From Desulfobacteraceae bacterium (lineage in GTDB: Bacteria > Desulfobacterota > Desulfobacteria > Desulfobacterales > RPRI01): a DNA stretch of 61,435 nucleotides. A program made the translations under genes and the position numbers. The notes beneath the pieces were generated by a model, which had not been told where the DNA came from, ran no database searches, and worked only from the letters and a program-made list of their open reading frames with translations. Shown here piece after piece: positions 44,269 through 53,676 of this stretch (position 1 is the first letter of the stretch; each line of letters starts with the position of its first letter). The stretch lies in NCBI GenBank assembly GCA_011391695.1, contig JAABQB010000013.1:1-61435 (forward strand), read 5' to 3'.

Positions 44269-45621
44269 CTAAAAATATTTTAATTTTTTATGCAGATAAC
44301 TTCGTCCAACATCTATTGCCTTTGCCGTTTTTGAAATATTGCTTTCATTTTCCGAAAGCTTTCTTTTTATAAATTCTTTTTCAAAAGCCCTTTGTGCATC
44401 CTTCAAACGATCGAAAAGAAAAAATTCATTTACTCCGGCCTTATGTTTTTCTTCAACGCCCGTCCTGTAATTTTCAGGAATATCATCGATGTCAATCGTG
44501 GTTTTTTCAATAAGAATGTCGAGTTGCTGCATAAGATTTTTTAATTCCCTGACATTGCCGGGCCATGAATGTCTTTCAAGCAACTGGAGGGCTTCCTGTG
44601 AAAGTATTTTCTTTTCACTTTTGTTTTGTTTCGCGCACTCAGACAGAAACATGTCAATCAGGATGGGAATATCTTCTTTGCGGCTTCTTAAAGGGGGTAC
44701 TTCAACAGGAACTACATTGAGTCTGTAATACAGGTCTTCCCTGAAAGTTCCTTTTACGATCTCTTTTTCAAGCGGTTTATTGGTTGCTGCAATCACTCTC
44801 ACATCAACATTTAAGATTCTTCTTCCGCCGGTTCTCTGGAAATTCTTTTCCTGTAAAAAACGTAATATTTTAGCCTGGGTTTTCAGACTCATATCGCCTA
44901 TGTTATCTAGAAAAACTGTTCCGTTGTTGGCAATTTCAAACTCTCCCCTCTTTTTGTTTAATGCCCCGGGGAATGCCCCCTTTTCGTGTCCGAAAAGTTC
45001 ACTTTCCATCAACTCTTCAGAGATAGCAGCGCAATCGACAGTAATAAAAGGTTCTTCTACGCGGGTGCTGAGCTGAAATATTGTTCGGGCAACCAGCTCT
45101 TTACCTGTTCCATTTTCGCCAGTGATCAAAATCGTTGCATCTGTGGGAGCAACTGCACCTATCTTTTTTTTCAGTTCTATTGTCGCTGCGCTGATCCCGT
45201 TTATTGCGTGTTTTTCAATAGTCTTCTTTCTAAGATATCTGTTTTCTTCTTCAAGTCTTCTGAAGTTTAAAGCATTGTTTATCGCAACTATAACCTTATC
45301 TATTGAAAGCGGCTTTTCAATGAGATCATACGCCCCGAGTTTTGTTGCTTTAACAGCTGTTTCGATGTTGCCGTGGCCTGTAATTATTATAACCTGTAAA
45401 TAAGGGTTCCCCTTTTTGATCTGTTTTAAAGTTTCAATTCCGTCAATGCCGGGCATCCATATATCAAGAAGAACAAGATCGGGATATTCCCTGTCTATTA
45501 TTTTCAACCCTTCATATCCTGTTGAGGCAGTCATAACTTCAAAGCCTTCATCGGCAAGAAGTCCGCTTAAGGCTTTGAGAATTGAGGGTTCATCATCAAC
45601 AATCAAGATGGATGGAAACAT
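44269..45621 (-). CDS. ntrX: NtrX-like sigma-54-type response regulator with GAFPGA loop
   Basis: A 450-residue response regulator. The receiver has acidic D9/D10, phospho-acceptor D53 (LLDIWMPG), T81 and K103. The AAA+ domain has Walker A GENGTGKE and Walker B GTVFLDNIGDM. The sigma-54 contact loop reads GAFPGA (215-220; 44962-44979) instead of GAFTGA. The C-terminal Fis-type helix-turn-helix is NISKTAKAIDVGRSYLHKKL. It is paired with the NtrY-like kinase 16 bases upstream. The altered loop raises doubt about classical sigma-54 activation. Confidence 0.93.
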   Translation of the reverse strand: MFPSILIVDDEPSILKALSGLLADEGFEVMTASTGYEGLKIIDREYPDLVLLDIWMPGIDGIETLKQIKKGNPYLQVIIITGHGNIETAVKATKLGAYDLIEKPLSIDKVIVAINNALNFRRLEEENRYLRKKTIEKHAINGISAATIELKKKIGAVAPTDATILITGENGTGKELVARTIFQLSTRVEEPFITVDCAAISEELMESELFGHEKGAFPGALNKKRGEFEIANNGTVFLDNIGDMSLKTQAKILRFLQEKNFQRTGGRRILNVDVRVIAATNKPLEKEIVKGTFREDLYYRLNVVPVEVPPLRSRKEDIPILIDMFLSECAKQNKSEKKILSQEALQLLERHSWPGNVRELKNLMQQLDILIEKTTIDIDDIPENYRTGVEEKHKAGVNEFFLFDRLKDAQRAFEKEFIKRKLSENESNISKTAKAIDVGRSYLHKKLKYF

Positions 45622-45637
45622 TTGCTTTTAATCCTTT

Positions 45638-47875
45638 TTATTTTACCGGCAGCTCAATAATAAATTTTGCTCCTCTTGGATAATTATCCTCGACGCGAAT
45701 TACGCCTTTATGATCAGCAATAATCGTATTTACTATTGTAAGCCCAATGCCCGACCCGGTTTTTTTTGTCGAAAAGTTTGGCTCAAAAAGACGTGATTTA
45801 TCTTCTTCCGATATTCCTGCACCGTCATCCGCAACTTCTATTCTGACAACTTTTAATGCAAAATCATGTTCAACTTTTATAGCTATTGTGCCATGTTCTT
45901 TAATTGCTGCAACTGCATTATCAACAAGGTTAATCATTGCCTGTTTTATTTGTTGGCGGTCAATGTTAAGCAAAAGAGAATCATCTGTAATTATTGTATC
46001 AAAAACAATATGTTCATGGCCTTCCTTGTAAAGCGCTACGGTTTCCCTGATAATGGATGGCAAATCGCAGGGAGCCGGGTTTGCGGTTGGAAATCTGGCA
46101 AATGTTGCGAATTCATTTACGAGGTTTCTTATCAAATCGACATGGTCGATAATCATTTGCGTGCATTCTTCAAATACAGGTTCATTAAGCCGGTTAGAAT
46201 ATTTACGTTTCAGGCGCTGAGCAGACAATTTTATTGGTGTTAATGGATTTTTAACTTCATGTGCTATTCGCCTGGCAACTTCGCGCCATGCAGCCATTCT
46301 CTGGGCCTTCTCGAGTTCTGTCAAGTCGTCAAAAACCATGACAATCCCCATATGATGTCCAGCCTCATCTTTTAACGCGCTGACACTTATAAGAAAGCTC
46401 CGGCGTTTTTCTCCTATGGAAAGGCTTAAGGGTAATTCAACCGCATTATCAGGTGACACAGAAATGCTTGTCATTATTTCTTCGGCAATACTAAGATGCT
46501 GGCCCTTCAATAGCGATTTATAGCTTTTACCTATAATATCGTCAGGTTCAAGGTTAAACATTTTTTCTGCTGATTTGTTGATTGTTGTTATAAATCCTTT
46601 CGAATCGAGGGATATAACTCCTGCCGATATATTTTTTAAAACTATTTCCATATAGCGGCGTCTATCTTCGATCTCTATGTTTTGCTCCCTGAGTTTCATG
46701 GCTGAAAGTTCAAGCTGTTCCCTGCCGGTTCGAAGGTCTTTCGTCATTTTGTTAAATGAATCAACAAGGCTTCCTATTTCGTCATCTGAAGCTATATTAA
46801 TGCTGAACGCCAGATCTCCTTCCGCAACCCGCCTGGTTCCTTCAGCAAGCTCCATTATTGGTATAGTAATCGATTTGGCAAGGTAAAAACCGAACCAAAT
46901 AGCGCAAAAGAGTACAAGCAATGCAACTATTGAGAGTAATATGTAGTATGAAATCTGAATGGGTTTCTTAAAAAGTTTGATTTGCTGATATTCTTCAAAC
47001 CCTAGAGAAATGGATCTCATCTTTTTGGAAAGATGATGAGAAATAAGACTTGTTAATGCGACATAACCCTTTGCTTCATTTGGTTTGACTCCGAAAGGAA
47101 TTGTGCAGACAGTTCTGATAATCTCTCCTTTCGATATTTTTTCTGAAATAGTTCTTATATTTTTAGGAGACATATCCTTTTTAATATTATCGTGAGATAG
47201 GACGGCAAAGGGGAAATCTTCAAGTTCAGGAGAAAGGGCAAGGGAGATGCGTTCGAATTTCCTATTGTACAGTTCAACCGCCTGGATATTGAATGATCTT
47301 TGAACAACTCCCAAGTAGTTAGAAACAGAACTTATTTTAAGGGGATCAAGAAGTTTTCTGGAGTTGATCTGATATGAAATTCTTTCCAGATAAAATTTGT
47401 TATTTTCTTCGATTTGAGAATAAAAGCTTCGACCGACATCCAGTGAATTTTCAAGCGCATTTTCAACCGGAACATTGAACCAGAATTCAATGCTGGTTGT
47501 TATAAAGCTGATTGAAAAGAAGAATAAAATTATTGTTGGTAAAAGAGTGAGGGTTCCAAAGGCTATTACAAGTTTTGTTCGGAGCTTTGCCCCCATAGCC
47601 TTCTTTTTTCTGTCATAAATAAGCTTAAATAGATTTCTGAAGACCAGAAAAATCATAAGAATTAAAAGCAATAAATTTATGTTGATCAGGATAAACATCA
47701 AAACGGTGTTTGATACCGGTATATCAGTTCCGAATTTGATAACCCTGCTTTCAATAAAGGTTAAAAGAGCAACAATAATTATTATTGCAATAATTATAAC
47801 ACCTTCTCGTTTGCGTCTGAAGCTTTCCTGTGTAGGGCTGATTGAAGGGGCTTTGATAGGTGAGTTATTTTTCAT
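45638..47875 (-). CDS. ntrY: NtrY-like membrane sensor histidine kinase
   Basis: A 745-residue kinase. Three N-terminal membrane segments (about 25-45, 58-82, 105-130) precede a periplasmic region and a fourth segment (about 310-332). Then follow HAMP (LAKSITIPIMELAEGTRRVAEGDL), PAS (MEIVLKNISAGVISLDSKGFITTINKSAEKMF), the HisKA box (RRIAHEVKNPLTPIKLSAQRL) and the ATPase domain (DDGAGISEEDKSRLFEPNFSTKKTGSGIGL). This is the NtrY layout. It probably phosphorylates the adjacent NtrX, sensing redox or nitrogen status in better known cases; the stimulus here is unknown. Confidence 0.94.
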   Translation of the reverse strand: MKNNSPIKAPSISPTQESFRRKREGVIIIAIIIIVALLTFIESRVIKFGTDIPVSNTVLMFILININLLLLILMIFLVFRNLFKLIYDRKKKAMGAKLRTKLVIAFGTLTLLPTIILFFFSISFITTSIEFWFNVPVENALENSLDVGRSFYSQIEENNKFYLERISYQINSRKLLDPLKISSVSNYLGVVQRSFNIQAVELYNRKFERISLALSPELEDFPFAVLSHDNIKKDMSPKNIRTISEKISKGEIIRTVCTIPFGVKPNEAKGYVALTSLISHHLSKKMRSISLGFEEYQQIKLFKKPIQISYYILLSIVALLVLFCAIWFGFYLAKSITIPIMELAEGTRRVAEGDLAFSINIASDDEIGSLVDSFNKMTKDLRTGREQLELSAMKLREQNIEIEDRRRYMEIVLKNISAGVISLDSKGFITTINKSAEKMFNLEPDDIIGKSYKSLLKGQHLSIAEEIMTSISVSPDNAVELPLSLSIGEKRRSFLISVSALKDEAGHHMGIVMVFDDLTELEKAQRMAAWREVARRIAHEVKNPLTPIKLSAQRLKRKYSNRLNEPVFEECTQMIIDHVDLIRNLVNEFATFARFPTANPAPCDLPSIIRETVALYKEGHEHIVFDTIITDDSLLLNIDRQQIKQAMINLVDNAVAAIKEHGTIAIKVEHDFALKVVRIEVADDGAGISEEDKSRLFEPNFSTKKTGSGIGLTIVNTIIADHKGVIRVEDNYPRGAKFIIELPVK

Positions 47876-47914
47876 AGTAATTTTGAGGTCAAATCAAATC
47901 ATGAACAGAATGAT

Positions 47915-48484
47915 TTAATAGACAAAATCTATTACATACCAATCGGTTTCAAGGTTCCAAAAGTAACCAATCGGAAAGATATAGTGCAGATAAAAAGGTA
48001 GGGTTAACTTGCTGACTTCTGCCTTGGTCTGGATCTGATATTTTCCATTTTTTTCCAGCTTGTTTATCTGAATAATTTTCAGGCCGTCAATCTGGGTCAT
48101 AAGTTCCTGGGCCTCTTTGAAAGATTCAGTTGTTACAGGCTCAGCATTCTTCCAGGGTCTTGATACGGTGTAAGTCTTTTTGAGAGAATCATATTTTACT
48201 GAAGTAGTTAAATAGATGTCTGCGATTTTGCTGTTAAACCACAAATCTTTAATATTATACAATTCGATATAAAATGAAAAAGTGGTCGAAACTCCTGTCA
48301 TTATCGCCTTGTTCATTTCATCCCTGAATGCACCTTCAAGATTCATTTTAAAGAGAAGATCATCATTATGCCTGATTATTGCAAAGTTGGTAAGTTTCGC
48401 ATCTTTGGCAAGGGCTGTTCCCGTCATTAGAAAATAAATGCAGAGGAACACTATCCATTTCTTATTGTTTCTTAAAATTGACAT
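47915..48484 (-). CDS. DUF4390 domain protein
   Basis: A 189-residue protein with an N-terminal signal or anchor (residues 8-26, WIVFLCIYFLMTGTALA) and the DUF4390 core (FKMNLEGAFRDEMNKAIMTGVSTTFSFYIELY and FPIGYFWNLETDWYVIDFVY). DUF4390 genes regularly precede ntrY, as here (39 bases). Probably an exported accessory to the sensor kinase; function not established. Confidence 0.88.
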   Translation of the reverse strand: MSILRNNKKWIVFLCIYFLMTGTALAKDAKLTNFAIIRHNDDLLFKMNLEGAFRDEMNKAIMTGVSTTFSFYIELYNIKDLWFNSKIADIYLTTSVKYDSLKKTYTVSRPWKNAEPVTTESFKEAQELMTQIDGLKIIQINKLEKNGKYQIQTKAEVSKLTLPFYLHYIFPIGYFWNLETDWYVIDFVY

Positions 48485-48572
48485 ATCAATAATATTTTCA
48501 GTGTTTATTTTAGTTAAATAAAAATATGCTATTTCTTTGAGAATATCTTATGCGCCGATCAAAAAAATATCA

Positions 48573-49436
48573 TTAAAATGAACAGGTTTCCCATGATTCT
48601 TTATTAGAGAAAAATTTTTCTATAAAAGCATGATTGAAGGCATGCCCGGTTTTATTCAGTACAATATGCCCGAGTATGGGCAAGCCAAGGAGAGAAAAGT
48701 CTCCTATGCAATCCAGGAGTTTATGTCTTACAAACTCGTCCGGAAAACGAAGGCCATCTTGATTCAATATTGAGCCGTTGTCAATAACAATCACATTATC
48801 AAGAGAACCGCCTTTCGCGAAACCATACTGCCGCAGATATTCGATTTCATGCAAAAAACCGAAAGTTCTTGCGCTGCATATTTCCTTTTCGAATACCCGT
48901 TCAGTAATTTTGGTAGAATAAGTCTGTTTATTAATAAGAGGATGATCATATTCAATGGTACAGGTTATCTTTAGATCCGGTGCCGGGTATATCCCAACGG
49001 ATTTTCCGTTTTGATTCAATTCAATGGGTTCTTTTATAACAAAATAGTATCTGTGAGCGTCCAGTTCTTCTATTCCTGCTTCCTTTAGCATGAGGGTAAA
49101 AGGCTCGGCGCTTCCATCCATTATAGGCATTTCATATGAATCAAGCTCAACGGAGGCGTTATCAATTGAAAGCCCCGCGAAAGCGGCCATCAGGTGTTCG
49201 ATTGTTGAAACTATGAATCCATTATGTCCTATTACTGTTGCAAGACTAGTGTCAACAACCATGCTGAAACAGGCTGGTATGCTCGGGCTGTCAGGAAGGT
49301 CGGTCCTTATAAATTTTATTCCGTAATTAATCGGCGCGGGTTTTAAAGTCAGATTAACATTCTTGCCGGAGTGAACACCGATTCCTGAACAACTAACGGT
49401 TTTTGCAAGAGTTCTTTGTTTTGTATACAAACCCAT
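48573..49436 (-). CDS. lpxC: UDP-3-O-acyl-N-acetylglucosamine deacetylase
   Basis: A zinc amidase committing to lipid A synthesis. The 287-residue protein begins with TKQRTLAKTVSCSGIGVHSG. It carries the zinc histidine in STIEHLMAAFAG, the catalytic-zone MPIMDGSAEPF, the zinc pair HKLLDCIGDFSLLG and the final histidine near GHAFNHAFI. It shows an outer membrane with LPS. It lies 88 bases upstream of the DUF4390 gene on the same strand. Confidence 0.96.
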   Translation of the reverse strand: MGLYTKQRTLAKTVSCSGIGVHSGKNVNLTLKPAPINYGIKFIRTDLPDSPSIPACFSMVVDTSLATVIGHNGFIVSTIEHLMAAFAGLSIDNASVELDSYEMPIMDGSAEPFTLMLKEAGIEELDAHRYYFVIKEPIELNQNGKSVGIYPAPDLKITCTIEYDHPLINKQTYSTKITERVFEKEICSARTFGFLHEIEYLRQYGFAKGGSLDNVIVIDNGSILNQDGLRFPDEFVRHKLLDCIGDFSLLGLPILGHIVLNKTGHAFNHAFIEKFFSNKESWETCSF

Positions 49437-49709
49437 TATAACACTGTATTCCGAATTCTTTTTATATAGCCATGTAAACCGGAGGCAAAAAACAATTGCA
49501 TCATCTTAATTGAAGCTCCCCGCGGCAAGCTGCAAGGAATGCGCTCGTTGTTTCGGTTCAAATCCGGGCAAAATATATATCATGTAATTCATAATCGCAA
49601 CAATATCTTGAACAAAGCTGTATTATCAACAAATTCTTGATCTTAACAATATTCTCCTGTATATGAATCGGGGATACATCATATTTATCAATATATGTAT
49701 GGAGGAATT
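49437..49709. other. Intergenic region between divergent lpxC and comM
   Basis: Holds a GC-rich patch (49514-49575, with CCCCGCGGCAAGCTGC and a GGTTCAAATCC string) that may be a remnant of a repeat element. The rest is AT-rich and should carry both promoters. GGAGG (49701-49705) serves comM. No gene seen. Confidence 0.5.
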
Positions 49710-51245
49710 ATGCTGGCAAAGGTTTTGAGTAGCGCGGTTATTGGCATAGATGCTTACCTTGTCGAGGTAGAGGTTGATATTGCTTCAGGGCTTCCTTCTT
49801 TTACAACAGTTGGGCTTCCTGAGACGGCAGTAAAAGAAAGCAGGGAACGCGTTAAATCTGCGATAACAAATTCAGGATATACTTTCCCCGATGACCGAAT
49901 AACCGTTAATCTCGCTCCGGCGAACATAAAAAAAGAGGGGACCGGCTTTGATCTGCCTATCGCACTGGGAATACTTTCCGCAACAGATATTATTAAACAG
50001 AAAATGCTTGAAAGGTATCTTGTTCTTGGTGAACTTTCACTGGATGGCCGTATAAAGCCTGTAAACGGATCACTTCCTATGGCCATAGCAGCCAGAGAAG
50101 CCGGTTATGAAGGTATAATAGTCCCTGTCGAAAATGGGAGGGAAGCATCGGTTATAAACGGAATTTCGGTGCTTCCGGCTGAAACTTTATCTCAAGCGGT
50201 TGATTTTTTTCGGGGTTTTACACATATTGAAACTGTTAAAACCGACATAAACTCGTTGTTTGAAAAAAACTGCCAGTCTGAAGTCGATTTTTCTGAAGTG
50301 AAGGGACAGGAGCATGCAAAAAGGGCGCTTGAAATTGCAGCGGCCGGAGGTCATAATCTTATCATGATAGGTCCTCCCGGATCAGGCAAAACCATGCTTG
50401 CGAAACGCATTCCATCGATATTGCCTCCAATAACATTTGAAGAAGCGCTTGAGACAACAAAAATTTACAGTGTTATTGGAATGCTTCCCAAAGGGGATGC
50501 TCTTATTACTAAGAGGCCTTTCAGGTCGCCGCACCATACGATTTCAGATGCTGGTTTGATAGGCGGCGGACATATTCCGAGGCCGGGTGAAGTGAGCCTT
50601 GCGCATAATGGAGTCCTTTTTTTAGATGAGCTTTCCGAATTCAAGAAGCATGTGCTTGAGGTTCTCCGGCAGCCGCTAGAAGATTTAAAGGTAACTATTT
50701 CAAGAGCTTCTTCGGCTATCACATATCCTTCAAGTTTTATGCTCGTGGCAGCGATGAATCCCTGCCCGTGCGGCTACTTATCGGACCCCAAGCATGAGTG
50801 CAGATGCACATATCAGCAGATTCACAGGTACAGGGCAAAAATCTCGGGGCCGCTTTTGGACCGCATGGATATCCATGTTGAAGTGCCGGCGGTTCCTTAC
50901 AGGGACTTGGCGGGGGAAGTTAACGCTGAATCTTCCGAGGATATCCTGAAACGCGTAACCGATGCCAGAGCGATCCAGTCAGAGCGGTTCAGGCAGATGA
51001 AAATATACTGCAATGCACAGATGAACAGCCGGCATATTAAAAAGCACTGCAAGATTGATGAAGCGTCGAGCAACCTTCTGGAGTCTGCCATAGATAAGCT
51101 GGGTCTTTCGGCAAGGGCATTTAACCGTATTTTAAAGATTGCCAGAACTATAGCAGACCTGGAGGGTAAGGAAGAAATCTTATCACAGCATATCGCCGAG
51201 GCGATACAATATCGTAACCTGGACAGGAGAAAGGCGTTTCATTAA
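49710..51245 (+). CDS. comM: ComM/YifB-family Mg-chelatase-like AAA+ ATPase
   Basis: A 511-residue hexameric helicase-type ATPase that promotes branch migration of incoming DNA in natural transformation in species studied. An N-terminal ChlI-like domain ([31 protein letters not shown]) is followed by Walker [13 protein letters not shown], Walker [12 protein letters not shown], and a cysteine group [20 protein letters not shown] 49710 has GGAGG four bases upstream; an ATG at 49695 overlaps it. The type IV pilus operon in the same window makes competence conceivable, but no other com gene is seen. Confidence 0.95.
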   Translation: MLAKVLSSAVIGIDAYLVEVEVDIASGLPSFTTVGLPETAVKESRERVKSAITNSGYTFPDDRITVNLAPANIKKEGTGFDLPIALGILSATDIIKQKMLERYLVLGELSLDGRIKPVNGSLPMAIAAREAGYEGIIVPVENGREASVINGISVLPAETLSQAVDFFRGFTHIETVKTDINSLFEKNCQSEVDFSEVKGQEHAKRALEIAAAGGHNLIMIGPPGSGKTMLAKRIPSILPPITFEEALETTKIYSVIGMLPKGDALITKRPFRSPHHTISDAGLIGGGHIPRPGEVSLAHNGVLFLDELSEFKKHVLEVLRQPLEDLKVTISRASSAITYPSSFMLVAAMNPCPCGYLSDPKHECRCTYQQIHRYRAKISGPLLDRMDIHVEVPAVPYRDLAGEVNAESSEDILKRVTDARAIQSERFRQMKIYCNAQMNSRHIKKHCKIDEASSNLLESAIDKLGLSARAFNRILKIARTIADLEGKEEILSQHIAEAIQYRNLDRRKAFH

Positions 51246-52634
51246 ATTGTTGTTTTCAATGTGCCGAATGGTTTCTGTGAGAAGTTCCAGCGCCTCACAA
51301 TCTTGGGCGTTGTACCTGAGTAGCTTTTCTTTAATTGATCTCTCATGCATATTCTCCCAAAAGTGCCGCCATGCGATGGATAGAAGCCCTTAGCAATCAG
51401 GGTCTGTCCAATTAAAGCCGAGAAAGCCTGCTGTTTCCTTTAGTCCGTTAGAGAGCCCGGGAAAATAAATCTGTGCATAAATAATTGTAAGGATATTTAC
51501 AGATTCTGTAATAGATTTCTTCAGATTAGTCTCTTCAATAGGTTCCCCATACCGTTCACACATCTTTTTCAGAAAAGTCCTTTCGAAGCTACCATAATGT
51601 ACAAGAATCGGATTATCAATCGTTCTGAGAATGTAAATAAACTCCCGCCATATTGTTTCTTCATCTTCGGTACTATTTGCCCATAGACTGTGTTGAACAA
51701 TAGACTCACCCTTTCTGATTCTCAATCCGATGAGATAGTAAAAATCACGATCTGGCAATCCCTCAACGTCAAGGGATACCGGTGTGCCTTCTATTTTTAT
51801 CTCTGGATTGCCGACAATATGGATTTTCTTTTCTCTAATTGCGAGCGCCTTGAGGGAGTAGTGATACTTCTCGCTTTTGTCTCGTTGCCGTTTGGAGCGA
51901 CGACGGGGCCGAAAAGTGTAGGACAATTGTGTCACAGTAAAAATACCTTTACTGTTTAATTTCTTACGTTCTTTCTCAGCCATGCCTGTCAGCAGACTGA
52001 GATCGTCTTTTTCTATTGCTTTCTGTCGACACCGGTCTTGGTACTTGCACTCTGGGCAGTTAAGATTAAGTATGAGGTCGGGCGGTGATTTGTCCTTCAG
52101 CATCTTCACAATCTTTCCCGTGAGCTTCCGAACTTCACCCGTCAAGACAGACGTCTATACCTTAAATGCGGCATTTCCGTTACCATGGATGATTTTTCCA
52201 TGGGTAATCTCTCGTCCGATCATTTCCGACAGCACAAACGCATCAAATGTCAGAAGAAGCTTGTCACTCTTAGTAAGCTTATTGACAAAATTGAAACGGA
52301 TTGGTACGAATTGAACCGGTTTATCTTGGCCATGAGAAGGTAATTGTTCCACGGCATGCAGATGGGATTCCAAATTTCTCTTTTTTGCTACTATCCCTAT
52401 TGCCAACCTCCATGAAGCTGTCTTTATGTCCACTGGTGCAGATGGCAATGCAACATATTCGCTTCCTTGGAATTTATCTATCAATTTCTCAAGCCCCGCA
52501 GTGCGGTAAGCATGATTCTGCATCCGGATGAAATCCAAGTAAACATTCTCTTCGCCTTTTTCGCCAAGACAAAACTGCCAGCATTTGTAAGGGCACTTAA
52601 TGTAGGCTTCAAAGATTGGTGTGGAAATGATCAT
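51246..52634 (-). pseudogene. RecB-like nuclease (TM0106 family with RNase_H_2 domain), split by two in-frame stops
   Basis: One reading frame encodes the whole protein but is broken by TAG at 52155-52157 and TAA at 51390-51392. The first part (52634-52155) begins MIISTPIFEAYIKCPYKCW, a Cas4/RecB-type nuclease domain. The second (to 51390) has the CPECKYQDRCR cysteine motif and the RNase H-like segment VSLDVEGLPDRDFYYLIGLRI. After the second stop the frame continues with GLLSIAWRHFWE and YNAQDCEALELL, the expected C-terminus. No frameshift is needed. The frame then runs into the end of the convergent comM gene. Two separate short proteins are possible, but inactivation is more likely. Confidence 0.8.
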
Positions 52635-52662
52635 TGAGTTTAAGTTGGAGAAATAATACAGA

Positions 52663-53058
52663 TTATCGGCAGGTCAACGCCTTGATTGCGGTGACAAACT
52701 CCTGTGCTGCTAATACCGCGTGGCGGGCATCTTCCTCAGATACTTCGGCAAAATCCCTGTAATCCAATTCCATGCGTTTATCGAACAGGTCATAAAGCAT
52801 CTTGGCAAAACGTGCATCAAGCTTCCCGGGAAAGATAAATTCTTTATTGAAAATCCCTATCACACCGGAATGTTTGGATGTTTTGTGAGGTGTGTTGGAG
52901 TGAATAAACAGTGCCAGAACCGCATAGAACATCGCATAGTACGACCGGTTAACAATTGAACGTGGAGAAAAGTCGGCTTCCAGCATCCTGACCGCCTCAG
53001 AAAGTGTTTCCTCGGTTTGCCTCATGCGGTAACCAAAAATGGTTTCACGATCTGTCAT
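52663..53058 (-). CDS. HEPN domain protein of a HEPN/MNT toxin-antitoxin pair
   Basis: A 131-residue helical protein of the HEPN family (PF05168 type): PRSIVNRSYYAMFYAVLALF is the signature helix. RxxxxH of the HepT subclass is not obvious. It overlaps the upstream nucleotidyltransferase gene by four bases (ATGA). Such pairs are toxin-antitoxin or regulatory modules in which the MNT partner modifies or neutralises the HEPN protein. Confidence 0.85.
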   Translation of the reverse strand: MTDRETIFGYRMRQTEETLSEAVRMLEADFSPRSIVNRSYYAMFYAVLALFIHSNTPHKTSKHSGVIGIFNKEFIFPGKLDARFAKMLYDLFDKRMELDYRDFAEVSEEDARHAVLAAQEFVTAIKALTCR

Positions 53059-53378
53059 ACTGGAACCCCTTCTTCCATTATTACACGAACAATAGGGGAT
53101 GAACGTAAGGGAGAATTTTCAATCTCGTGTCTACTGAACAAAAGCGTAGTGACAACAATTCCGCTTTCCAGCGTCATCTCCCAAGCAGCGTTTTTAATCC
53201 TGTTCCTCAGCTCTCTGTCAATTGTCTCAAATTCCATAAAAATATCCATATCGGAATATTCATCGGCATCGCCACGTGCGCGGGAGCCAAAAAGCCGGAA
53301 ATCAATCAGCGGTGTTAGTTTTGATACGCGTTTTTTCAACTCCCTGGCTGTTTGAATATCATGTTCAATAATGGGCAT
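53055..53378 (-). CDS. MNT-type minimal nucleotidyltransferase (antitoxin)
   Basis: A 107-residue nucleotidyltransferase. Its pattern is FRLFGSRARGDADEYSDMDI: GSRARG at 31-36 and metal aspartates D43 and D45. The third acid is probably near E59. These enzymes AMPylate the HEPN toxin in characterised systems. It precedes the HEPN gene in a two-gene operon near the transposon. Confidence 0.86.
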   Translation of the reverse strand: MPIIEHDIQTARELKKRVSKLTPLIDFRLFGSRARGDADEYSDMDIFMEFETIDRELRNRIKNAAWEMTLESGIVVTTLLFSRHEIENSPLRSSPIVRVIMEEGVPV

Positions 53379-53676
53379 TACTCAGCCTCCTTTCTGGCAT
53401 TAAGCCTATTACGAGAGTAACAGCTACATTAACCATTTTTTCGGATTATATGAGAGACAAACGTTCCTGTCAAATATATCGACTCAACGCTTTTATTGGC
53501 AATGCCTCCGCAAATTAAAAGACAAATTTTATTATTTTCCGTTTGAAAGCTGGTAAAAATTGAGCAAAACAAAAAAACAACATTACAGGAAGCTATTGAT
53601 AGAAATCCCATCTATAAGCTTTTCAAAAGATAGCCTTGGGGTAATCATCAAGAGAATAATAAAGCAAAGAAAAATA
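53379..53676. other. Intergenic region, no gene recognised
   Basis: About 300 AT-rich bases between the MNT gene and the transposon. A 60-codon minus-strand frame (53429-53611) has no ribosome-binding site or known domain. Must contain the promoter of the MNT/HEPN pair. Confidence 0.5.

Noticed and set aside
49514-49590. GGTTCAAATCC resembling a tRNA T-arm, near a GC-rich patch
   Set aside because: The adjoining acceptor strand has no partner upstream, and no D-arm or anticodon arm can be drawn on either strand.
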